From Prevotella sp. (GTDB lineage: Bacteria > Bacteroidota > Bacteroidia > Bacteroidales > Bacteroidaceae), in assembly GCA_017428805.1 (NCBI GenBank), contig JAFRQC010000082.1, positions 1-10,187 on the forward strand: 10,187 nt of DNA. The letters run 5' to 3'. The notes beneath the pieces were generated by a model. That model had not been told where the DNA came from. It saw only the letters and a list, made by a program, of their open reading frames with translations, and did not search any database. Positions 1 to 5,674 of the stretch are shown piece after piece. Both the position numbers and the translations under genes were made by a program. The stretch's first letter is position 1. Every line of letters begins with the position of its first letter.

Positions 1-501
1 GAGGACGGCCTCCCGCATGATGACGCGGATGTCGACGGAGGTTTCAGTAATGCCACCATGCGAGATACGCACTTTCTTGATGAGACGGTAGTGCTGGTTC
101 AGTAATAGTGCCCAGAACTCCTCGACGTCAAGATCCTGCATAACAGGGTGCATGTGATTGTAGATACGTGTGGCAGTGCCGAGGTCTGGGCGCTCTTCGG
201 GAGTCTCTGCCTGACGACGTTTGCCCAGTTCGCAGGCAGCAAGGATGCTGATGGCCTTTGCCTTGCCGATACCATTATATTGGCAAAGGTCGTTGATGGA
301 CATCTTCCCCAGCGTGTTCAGGTTGTTGTTGCAGTCGGCGAGTATCCGTTTCATAAGATCAACGGCGCTCTCTTTCTTTGAGCCAGAGCCGATGAGGATT
401 GCCAACAACTCGGCACTACTCAGTGCTTCAGTTCCGAGGCTTGCCATTTTCTCGCGAGGGCGGTCTTCTTCTGCCCATTGATTGATGTTGAGTTTCTCCA
501 T
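1..501 (-). CDS. radC: RadC family protein (JAB/MPN domain), 3' part cut by window edge
   Basis: The minus strand reads open for 167 codons from the ATG at 501-499 to the left edge. The protein begins MEKLNINQWAEEDRPREKM and continues with SLGTEALSSAELLAILIGSG and a helix-hairpin-helix-like stretch (INDLCQYNGIGKAKAISILA), the usual RadC N-terminal half. The start of the JAB/MPN metal-binding domain follows (LLNQHYRLIKKVRISHGG, then TSVDIRVIMREAVL). The HxHPSG metal-ligand motif of the family would lie just beyond the edge, so its integrity cannot be judged. RadC proteins were once linked to DNA repair, but their biochemical role is unsettled. The gene lies 28 bp after the glycosyltransferase stop and is probably the third gene of the efp transcript. 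Family assignment is firm; function is not. Confidence 0.93.
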   Translation of the reverse strand, partial: MEKLNINQWAEEDRPREKMASLGTEALSSAELLAILIGSGSKKESAVDLMKRILADCNNNLNTLGKMSINDLCQYNGIGKAKAISILAACELGKRRQAETPEERPDLGTATRIYNHMHPVMQDLDVEEFWALLLNQHYRLIKKVRISHGGITETSVDIRVIMREAVL

Positions 502-529
502 AGTGTTCAATTTAAGTTTTAAAGGGTTA

Positions 530-1573
530 TTATTTGTAGAATGTTTTTTCAAATGCTTGGAATTCGTCTTGCTTCAGCACGCATCGCTTCCACCACGATT
601 CGATGAAGCCCAGCCCGTAGCCCATTAGTTGGACGAAGGCCGCTGGGACGGAAAGCAATCCCACCCGCAGACTCCGGTTTTTGATGGTCGAGTCGATGCA
701 GATCAGCAGACTATATAATATAATAGGTATCCAGGGGGCGAAACACATCCAGTAGAACTGGTCGCGATCGACGTAGTGCATCAGTGCCCTTCCTACGGCA
801 GAGATAAGTATCAGCGCGATGACGCCTACGGTGAATACCGTCGGCAACAGGTGGACAAGTTTCATGGTGCCAGGATGTCGCTTCTCGAGGTTGATGCGGG
901 CGATACCGCTGTTATACACCTGACGGAAGAACTTCTTGAAGTCCGTGCGCCGTTTGTGCCATACCCAGGCATCTGGGAAGAGCCTCGGACTATAGCCTGC
1001 CTCTACGATGCGGTAGGAGAAGTCAATGTCCTCGCCAAAGCGCATCTTCGTGAATCCACCTAATTGCTGATATACATCGCGACGGATGCCCATGTTGAAC
1101 GAACGGGGATAGAACTTGTCGAGTTTGGCCTTTCCGCCTCGGATGCCGCCAGTAGTGAAGAATGAGGTCATCGAGTAACTGATAGCCTTTTGCACAGGGG
1201 TGAAGGAGTCGTGGGCAGCATCAGGTCCGCCAAAGGCGACGATTTCCTCGGAAACTGACAACAGCGATTTGTCGATGGCTTCCAAATAGCCCCCTGGCAA
1301 CACGACATCGCTGTCTAAAATGAGGAGCCATTCACCGTTGGCACGTTCGGCACCGTAGTTGCGGCTCTGCCCAGGTCCGCTGTTCTCCTTGGCATAATAA
1401 TGCAAAGCAAGGATGTCTGCGTATTTGTCGCAAACATCCTTGCAGGTCTTTACCGATCCGTCTTCCACAATAATCACCTCGAAATCCTTCTGTGTCTGAT
1501 TAGATAGGCTTTCGAGAAGTTCGTCCACTTCATCGGGACGATTATAGACGGGAACGATAATCGAGTATTTCAT
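530..1573 (-). CDS. Family 2 glycosyltransferase with C-terminal membrane segments
   Basis: This 347-residue protein opens with the GT2 signature: MKYSIIVPVYNRPDEVDELL at 1-20, EVIIVEDGS at 32-40, and the metal- and nucleotide-sugar-binding DSD at 87-89 within LLILDSDV. The acceptor-side acidic pair is at E181-D182 (FGEDIDFSYRI). After residue 240 there are about three hydrophobic segments (roughly 241-263, 275-293, 303-323), so the catalytic domain probably sits on the cytoplasmic face of the inner membrane. The donor and acceptor sugars cannot be read from the sequence; cell-surface polysaccharide or glycolipid synthesis is likely. Its ATG overlaps the efp stop by one base (TAATG), which suggests translational coupling with efp. 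That pairing is positional; no functional link to EF-P is shown. Confidence 0.9.
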   Translation of the reverse strand: MKYSIIVPVYNRPDEVDELLESLSNQTQKDFEVIIVEDGSVKTCKDVCDKYADILALHYYAKENSGPGQSRNYGAERANGEWLLILDSDVVLPGGYLEAIDKSLLSVSEEIVAFGGPDAAHDSFTPVQKAISYSMTSFFTTGGIRGGKAKLDKFYPRSFNMGIRRDVYQQLGGFTKMRFGEDIDFSYRIVEAGYSPRLFPDAWVWHKRRTDFKKFFRQVYNSGIARINLEKRHPGTMKLVHLLPTVFTVGVIALILISAVGRALMHYVDRDQFYWMCFAPWIPIILYSLLICIDSTIKNRSLRVGLLSVPAAFVQLMGYGLGFIESWWKRCVLKQDEFQAFEKTFYK

Positions 1574-2139
1574 TATTCCTTGACGCGCTGCAGATAGCTG
1601 CCGTCACGAGTGTCAACCTGAATGAGGTCGCCTTCGTTGATGAACAGGGGAACACGCACCTCAACGCCAGTCTCCAGTGTGGCGGGCTTCAGGGTGTTGG
1701 TAGCGGTGTCGCCCTTGATGCCGGGCTCAGAGTGAGTGACGCGAAGAACGGTCTTCACGGGCATCTCAGCATAGAGGATAGTACCGTCGGTAGTATCAGA
1801 AACGACCTCCACGATGTCGCTCTCTTTCATATACTCATGTCCAATCACGAGTTCGTTGTCAATGGGAATTTGCTCGAAGGTTTCCTGGTTCATGAAGATA
1901 CGTCCAGACTGGTCCTCGTAGAGATACTGATAGGGGCGACGTTCGATGACGACGTCTTCCAGTTTCTCACCGATATTGAAGCGGCGCTCCAATACGCGGC
2001 CGTCGCTGACGTTCTTTACCTTGATGATCATAATGGTGTTACCCTTGCCTGGCTTGCGGTGCTGGAAATCGATGCACACCCAAATGCCACCGTCCATGCG
2101 AATGGCGGTGCCTTTTTTAATGTCTTGTGAATTAATCAT
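1573..2139 (-). CDS. efp: Translation elongation factor P
   Basis: The 188-residue length is normal for EF-P. It has the N-terminal KOW-like domain with the tip loop HRKPGKGNT at 27-35; the lysine at about K32 sits where EF-P is post-translationally modified in several bacteria. Two OB-fold domains follow, including RRFNIGEKLEDVVIERR and the C-terminal signature ETGVEVRVPLFINEGDLIQVDT (shown across 156-177). EF-P binds between the ribosomal P and E sites and relieves stalling at consecutive prolines. The modification enzyme is not in this window, so whether K32 is modified is unknown. The gene is first in a minus-strand cluster, directly behind a divergent promoter region shared with rpmH. 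The ATG at 2139-2137 matches the normal EF-P start. Confidence 0.97.
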   Translation of the reverse strand: MINSQDIKKGTAIRMDGGIWVCIDFQHRKPGKGNTIMIIKVKNVSDGRVLERRFNIGEKLEDVVIERRPYQYLYEDQSGRIFMNQETFEQIPIDNELVIGHEYMKESDIVEVVSDTTDGTILYAEMPVKTVLRVTHSEPGIKGDTATNTLKPATLETGVEVRVPLFINEGDLIQVDTRDGSYLQRVKE

Positions 2140-2176
2140 ATACCTATAAATGTTACTTTTGTATCGTTTTCGGGTG

Positions 2177-2184
2177 CAAAGTTA
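2177..2184 (-). promoter_or_regulatory. Probable -7 box of the efp promoter
   Basis: Read on the minus strand this is TAACTTTG, matching the Bacteroidetes TAnnTTTG box, followed by GCACCC as at the rpmH promoter. It lies about 37 bp upstream of the efp ATG. No clear TTTG is present about 20 bp further upstream (the area is A/T-rich, around 2200-2212), so the -33 element is weak. The promoter is inferred from motif and position. Confidence 0.6.
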
Positions 2185-2235
2185 CTGTTTTTTTGGAAAA
2201 AAACATAAAAAGTTGCACTAAATTTCTCATATTTC

Positions 2236-2266
2236 TTGCGTAATTCAAAAGAAATGAGTACTTTTG
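2236..2266 (+). promoter_or_regulatory. Bacteroidetes-type promoter of rpmH
   Basis: TTG at 2236-2238 and TACTTTTG at 2259-2266 are separated by 20 bp, matching the established -33/-7 arrangement of the Bacteroidetes primary sigma factor. The rpmH ATG lies 46 bp downstream. Together with the efp box on the other strand, this makes 2140-2312 a divergent promoter region, which accounts for the absence of a gene there. Confidence 0.75.
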
Positions 2267-2312
2267 CACCCCAAATCGTTGAATTTGAACAAATAAATAA
2301 GTATAAAAAGCA

Positions 2313-2468
2313 ATGAAGAGAACATTTCAGCCGCACAATCGCCGTCGCGTCAACAAGCACGGCTTCCGTGAGAGAATGGCCACCAAGAATGGTCGCCGCG
2401 TACTGGCTGCCCGTCGTGCTAAGGGCCGCAAGAAGTTAACGGTTTCTGACGAGCGTCACGGAAAGTAA
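2313..2468 (+). CDS. rpmH: 50S ribosomal protein L34
   Basis: This 51-codon gene encodes the very basic L34 protein. It begins [20 protein letters not shown] and contains the family core [20 protein letters not shown], followed by a short C-terminal tail [11 protein letters not shown] typical of Bacteroidetes L34. L34 is a structural protein of the large ribosomal subunit. The gene has its own promoter and is followed by a terminator, so it appears monocistronic. The usual neighbours of rpmH near the origin in other phyla (rnpA, dnaA) are absent; pairing with efp is the arrangement seen here. Confidence 0.97.
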   Translation: MKRTFQPHNRRRVNKHGFRERMATKNGRRVLAARRAKGRKKLTVSDERHGK

Positions 2469-2500
2469 TTCCTGTCGCCAATCAGTGAAATTTGAACGAA

Positions 2501-2543
2501 ACAGAGTGAAGTGGAGAGCAATCTTCACTTCTTTCTGTTTTTT
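2501..2543 (+). terminator. Rho-independent terminator after rpmH
   Basis: AGTGAAG (2505-2511) pairs with CTTCACT (2523-2529) around an 11-nt loop. An outer ACAG (2501-2504) can pair with CTGT (2535-2538) across a small bulge. A run of six T follows at 2538-2543. The hairpin starts 32 bp after the rpmH stop and ends before the next promoter, so it separates rpmH from the PASTA operon. It is not GC-rich, so its strength is uncertain. Confidence 0.65.
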
Positions 2544-2555
2544 ATACCTTTATTA

Positions 2556-2587
2556 TTTGGTTTTTTAGCCGAATTGCAGTACCTTTG
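2556..2587 (+). promoter_or_regulatory. Promoter of the PASTA-rluD-ddl operon
   Basis: TTTG at 2556-2559 and TACCTTTG at 2580-2587 are 20 bp apart, an exact fit to the Bacteroidetes -33/-7 consensus. The ATG of the PASTA gene is 22 bp after the -7 box, implying a short leader. No other promoter of comparable quality was seen between the plus-strand genes downstream. Confidence 0.78.
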
Positions 2588-2609
2588 CACGTGAAAAATC
2601 AGAAACGAG

Positions 2610-3254
2610 ATGAAAGTAAAGGAATTCTTCGGTAAGTTTGGGAGTGCCTTTCTGTGGGGTAACCTGTTGGCGATGCTGATTGTCATCGTGCTTTTGGCAC
2701 TGGGTGTGAAATACGGACTCGACTGGTATACCCATCACGGTGAAGGCGTCAGGATACCTAAGGTGGAGGGCATGGACTATGGTAAGGCCCGCAGTCTTTT
2801 GGAGGCCCATGGTCTGAACATCATGGTCAGCGACTCTGGCTATAACAAGGCGATGGCAGCCAACAGCGTCCTGATACAGAATCCGGGTGCTGGTACGACG
2901 GTGAAGTTGGGACACACGGTTTATGTGACGGTTAACTCCCCCTCGTCGCCTTCATTTGCCATCCCCGATATCGTTGATAACAGTAGTTTCCGTGAGGCAG
3001 AGGCAAAGTTGATGTCCCTGGGCTTCAAGCTCACGCCTCCTCAGGAGGTGGCTGGCGAGAAAGACTGGGTTTATGGTGTGCTCTGTCGTGGACGACGTGT
3101 CTCTGCTGGTGAACGTGTCTCTATCGACCACCCGTTGACCCTGATGATAGGCAGCGGGGAATATGATTCCGATGAAGAAATCGATTATATCGAACCCGAG
3201 TACCGCCTGATGGAGAGCGGTAACGTGGACGAGTTTGAGGAAGTGGTAGAGTGA
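2610..3254 (+). CDS. Membrane-anchored PASTA domain protein
   Basis: This 214-residue protein has a short cytoplasmic N-terminus, one transmembrane helix at about 14-36 (AFLWGNLLAMLIVIVLLALG) and no lipobox, so it should be anchored with its C-terminus in the periplasm. Two PASTA repeats follow: about 46-110 (VRIPKVEGMDYGKARSLLEA to HTVYVTVN) and about 116-183 (FAIPDIVDNSSFREAEAKL to HPLTLMIG). The last 30 residues are very acidic. PASTA domains occur in penicillin-binding proteins and Ser/Thr kinases and can bind peptidoglycan fragments, but neither catalytic domain is present here. It is the first gene of the operon with rluD and ddl; the ddl link supports a cell-wall-related role, which remains inferred. 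Confidence 0.88.
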   Translation: MKVKEFFGKFGSAFLWGNLLAMLIVIVLLALGVKYGLDWYTHHGEGVRIPKVEGMDYGKARSLLEAHGLNIMVSDSGYNKAMAANSVLIQNPGAGTTVKLGHTVYVTVNSPSSPSFAIPDIVDNSSFREAEAKLMSLGFKLTPPQEVAGEKDWVYGVLCRGRRVSAGERVSIDHPLTLMIGSGEYDSDEEIDYIEPEYRLMESGNVDEFEEVVE

Positions 3255-3281
3255 TCAAGAATTAGTGAATTAGAGAATTGG
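3251..3281 (+). repeat. Short 8-bp-period repeat across the PASTA stop and rluD start
   Basis: Units AATTAGTG (3260-3267), AATTAGAG (3268-3275) and AATTGG (3276-3281) follow GTGATCA (3251-3257). The layout resembles the 7-bp arrays downstream (GTAATCAT followed by AATT-rich units) but is degenerate and has an 8-bp period. The PASTA stop codon TGA (3252-3254) and the proposed TTG start of rluD (3278) both lie inside it. It may be a decayed relative of the downstream elements or chance AT-rich sequence. Confidence 0.45.
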
Positions 3282-4378
3282 ACTACTTAGATGATGAAGA
3301 ACTGGATCTGATGGCCGATGCTGATGCCGATGAGCAGGCGGATGACGGTCAGCTCTATGAACACTTCCGTATAGAGGTGGACAAGGGGCAGGACTCTGTT
3401 CGCATCGATAAGTTCCTCTCCGAGCACCAGCCGCACTCCAGCCGCAACCGTATCCAGAAGGCAGCCGACGCAGGTTTCATCCATGTCTGTACGGCCGAGG
3501 ATATCAAACAGGGACGCAGTGCCCGGCCTGTGAAGAGCAACTATAAAGTGCGTCCTGGCGATGTCATCACCTTGATGCTCGACCGTCCGCACTACGACAC
3601 GACCATCACTCCAGAGGATATCCCCCTCGAGGTGGTCTATGAGGACGATGATCTCATGGTCATCAACAAGCCCGCAGGCATGGTGGTCCATCCCGGTTGT
3701 GGCAATTTCAGTGGCACGCTGGTCAATGCCATCGCCTGGCACCTGAAGAATCTGGCCACCTACGACCCTAACGACCCAGAGGTTGGACTCGTCCATCGCA
3801 TCGACAAGGATACCAGTGGCCTGCTCGTTGTGGCGAAGACGCCTGATGCGAAGACCTCGCTGGGTAAGCAGTTCTTCAACAAGACTACCCACCGCAGCTA
3901 CAATGCACTCGTCTGGGGTAACTTCGTGGAGGATGAGGGGAGGATAGAAGGCAACATCGGACGTGATCCGAAAGACCGTCTGCGGATGGAAGTCTTTCCT
4001 CCCGACTCGGAGATTGGCAAGCCGGCCGTCACTCATTACAAGGTGCTTGAGCGCTATGGCTATGTCACCTTGATAGAGTGTATCCTCGAAACGGGGCGCA
4101 CGCATCAGATCAGGGCCCACATGAAGCACATCGGCCATCCGCTGTTCTGCGATGAGCGCTATGGTGGAACGGAAATCCTCCGTGGCGAACGGACTGCCAG
4201 TTATAAGGCGTATATTCAGAACTGCTTCAAGCTCTGTCCGCGTCAGGTGCTCCATGCCCGCACTTTGGGATTCGTCCATCCCTCGACGGGCCAGCAGATG
4301 GACTTCACTTCTGAGTGGCCTGCCGATATGACGGCCCTCATCGAAAAGTGGCGCAAATATATAAAAGGAAAAGAATAG
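3278..4378 (+). CDS. rluD: RluD-like 23S rRNA pseudouridine synthase
   Basis: The RluA/RluD family converts specific 23S rRNA uridines to pseudouridine. Counting from the TTG at 3278 (366 residues), an acidic leader (1-29) precedes an S4 RNA-binding domain (about 41-100, VRIDKFLSEHQPHSSRNRIQ). The catalytic domain follows, with VINKPAGMVVHPG at 128-140 and the signature HRIDKDTSGLL at 173-183, where D176 is the catalytic aspartate. GRTHQIRAHMKHIGHPL is also present. The S4 domain plus the full motif favour RluD, which modifies helix 69, but other RluA-type targets are possible. The start is uncertain: TTG 3278 lies in a repeat, and the first in-frame ATG is at 3311 (residue 12). An in-frame TGA at 3266 limits extension. 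There is no usable Shine-Dalgarno sequence, as usual here. Confidence 0.93.
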   Translation: MDYLDDEELDLMADADADEQADDGQLYEHFRIEVDKGQDSVRIDKFLSEHQPHSSRNRIQKAADAGFIHVCTAEDIKQGRSARPVKSNYKVRPGDVITLMLDRPHYDTTITPEDIPLEVVYEDDDLMVINKPAGMVVHPGCGNFSGTLVNAIAWHLKNLATYDPNDPEVGLVHRIDKDTSGLLVVAKTPDAKTSLGKQFFNKTTHRSYNALVWGNFVEDEGRIEGNIGRDPKDRLRMEVFPPDSEIGKPAVTHYKVLERYGYVTLIECILETGRTHQIRAHMKHIGHPLFCDERYGGTEILRGERTASYKAYIQNCFKLCPRQVLHARTLGFVHPSTGQQMDFTSEWPADMTALIEKWRKYIKGKE

Positions 4379-4395
4379 TAAAATTTAGAATATAT

Positions 4396-5385
4396 ATGAA
4401 GAATATGAAGAGAACCATTGCCATCGTCTGTGGTGGCGACTCATCCGAACACGATGTTTCATTGCGCTCGGCACAGGGACTTTACTCCTTCTTCGACAAG
4501 GAGCGTTATGATGTCTATATCGTTGACATCAAGGGCCTGGACTGGCATGTCGAGCTGCATGACGGCACGACAACCAAGATCGACCGCAACGATTTCTCCT
4601 TCGTCGAAGACGGCAAGGCCAAGTTATTCGACTATGCCTATATCACCATTCATGGCACTCCGGGTGAGAACGGCCTGTTGCAAGGTTACTTCGATCTGAT
4701 CGATCTGCCCTACAGTACCAGTGGTGTGTTGGTGGAGGCTATGACTTTCGATAAGTTCGTGCTCAATCAGTATCTGCGCAGTTATGGTGTCAGCGTGGCC
4801 GACTCCCTGTTGATTCGCAAGGGTTACGAGGAACTGGTGAGCGACGATGAAGTCGAGGAGCGCATTGGCATGCCGTGCTTCGTCAAGCCTGCTGCTGACG
4901 GATCGTCGTTTGGCGTATCCAAGGTGAAGAACAAGGACCAGTTGGCTCCTGCCATCCGCAAGGCGATGTTGGAGAGTCCTGAGATTATGGTCGAGAGTTA
5001 TCTCGAAGGTACGGAGATTACGCAGGGTATCTATAAAACCCGCGAGAAGACTGTCATCTTCCCCATCACCGAGGTGGTGACGAGCAACGAGTTCTTCGAC
5101 TATGATGCCAAGTACAATGGTCAGGTGAAGGAGATCACGCCGGCACGCATTGCTCCAGAGATTGCCGACCGTGTGTCGAAGATCACCAGCCACATCTACG
5201 ACATCCTCCATTGTAATGGCATCATCCGCATCGACTATATCATCTCTCCTGAGGGTAAGATCTCGATGCTTGAGGTGAACACCACACCAGGTATGACTGC
5301 CACCAGTTTCATCCCCCAGCAGGTGCGTGCCGCCGGCCTTGAGATGAAGGATGTCCTTTCCGACATCGTTGAAAACTCTTTTTAA
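4396..5385 (+). CDS. ddl: D-alanine--D-alanine ligase
   Basis: Ddl makes D-Ala-D-Ala from two D-alanines and ATP for peptidoglycan precursors in the cytoplasm. From the ATG at 4396 the protein has 329 residues, close to the family norm. It shows the N-terminal IVCGGDSSEHDVSLRSA motif, then THGTPGENGLLQGYFDL without its leading T (HGTPGENG is the conserved core). The ATP-grasp features are CFVKPAADGSSFGVSKV, RIDYIISPEGK and the C-terminal EVNTTPGMT with its metal- and phosphate-binding residues, ending FIPQQVRAAGL. ATG 4405 (MKRTIAIV) is an alternative start; an upstream in-frame ATG at 4315 would overlap rluD and add a basic non-homologous leader, so it is unlikely. The AA of the stop codon TAA (5383-5385) forms the first two bases of the repeat-bounded element, suggesting insertion right at the gene end. 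Confidence 0.96.
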   Translation: MKNMKRTIAIVCGGDSSEHDVSLRSAQGLYSFFDKERYDVYIVDIKGLDWHVELHDGTTTKIDRNDFSFVEDGKAKLFDYAYITIHGTPGENGLLQGYFDLIDLPYSTSGVLVEAMTFDKFVLNQYLRSYGVSVADSLLIRKGYEELVSDDEVEERIGMPCFVKPAADGSSFGVSKVKNKDQLAPAIRKAMLESPEIMVESYLEGTEITQGIYKTREKTVIFPITEVVTSNEFFDYDAKYNGQVKEITPARIAPEIADRVSKITSHIYDILHCNGIIRIDYIISPEGKISMLEVNTTPGMTATSFIPQQVRAAGLEMKDVLSDIVENSF

Positions 5386-5424
5386 TTGAGAATTGAGAGT
5401 TGAGAATTGAGAATTATGATTACC
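5384..5424 (+). repeat. Left inverted repeat of the IVS-like element
   Basis: Units AATTGAG (5384), AATTGAG (5391), AGTTGAG (5398) and AATTGAG (5405) are followed by AATT and ATGATTACC (5416-5424). In this direction the unit contains TGA, so the array is read-through-blocking; it starts inside the ddl stop codon. Confidence 0.92.
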
Positions 5425-5479
5425 CTAATCCCTTGAGTTGTGCTACAGAGGAAAGAGAATATTATTTTGACAAAGACGG

Positions 5480-5671
5480 ATGCATTTGGTGATTATAAAT
5501 AAAATGAATATTGCATTAAAGGAAGCGGATGAGACAGAGTATTGGTTGAAGAAGTTACAATCTGGTGAGTACATTACTCCATGTCAGTATGAGTCAATGC
5601 ATAATGACAACGAGGAAATCATTAAGATTCTGACAAAAATAATAAAAACGATGAAACAAAAAATCTTATAG
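5480..5671 (+). pseudogene. Four-helix-bundle protein (S23/IVP family), N-terminal half missing
   Basis: The 63-residue reading frame contains KMNIALKEADETEYWLKKL, then CQYESMHNDNEEIIKILTKI. This resembles the third and fourth helices of the 23S-rRNA-intervening-sequence/four-helix-bundle family (K-x-x-IALKEA-x-ET-x-YWL is characteristic). Full members are about 115-130 residues; the first two helices are absent. I read the upstream 5425-5479 in all three plus frames and saw no match to them, and an in-frame TGA lies at 5468. Either ATG 5480 or ATG 5504 could start a short peptide, but a complete bundle is not possible unless two copies dimerise. It sits inside the inverted-repeat element and ends 3 bp before the acyltransferase ATG. 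Family members act as pentamers and are related to Avd of diversity-generating retroelements. Confidence 0.7.
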
Positions 5672-5674
5672 TTC

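Noticed and set aside
148..481. Two plus-strand open frames opposite radC
   Set aside because: They are shadows of the minus-strand radC frame, which has clear family motifs.
2136..2360. Small minus-strand open frame of 74 codons in the efp-rpmH gap
   Set aside because: It overlaps rpmH and the divergent promoters, has a low-complexity composition and resembles no family.
3287..4279. Long minus-strand open frame (330 codons) opposite rluD
   Set aside because: It is antisense to a gene with a clear pseudouridine synthase signature and shows no recognisable domain; the same holds for 8112-8945 and 9172-10146, which are opposite the DUF6057-like and PD40 genes.
4315..4395. Upstream extension of ddl to the ATG at 4315
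   Set aside because: It would overlap rluD by 64 bp and add a basic leader not expected in Ddl; the conserved start MK(R)TIAIVCGG fits 4396 or 4405.
5425..5479. N-terminal half of the four-helix-bundle gene in another frame
   Set aside because: Reading all three plus frames gave no match to the first two helices, so a simple frameshift does not explain the short gene.
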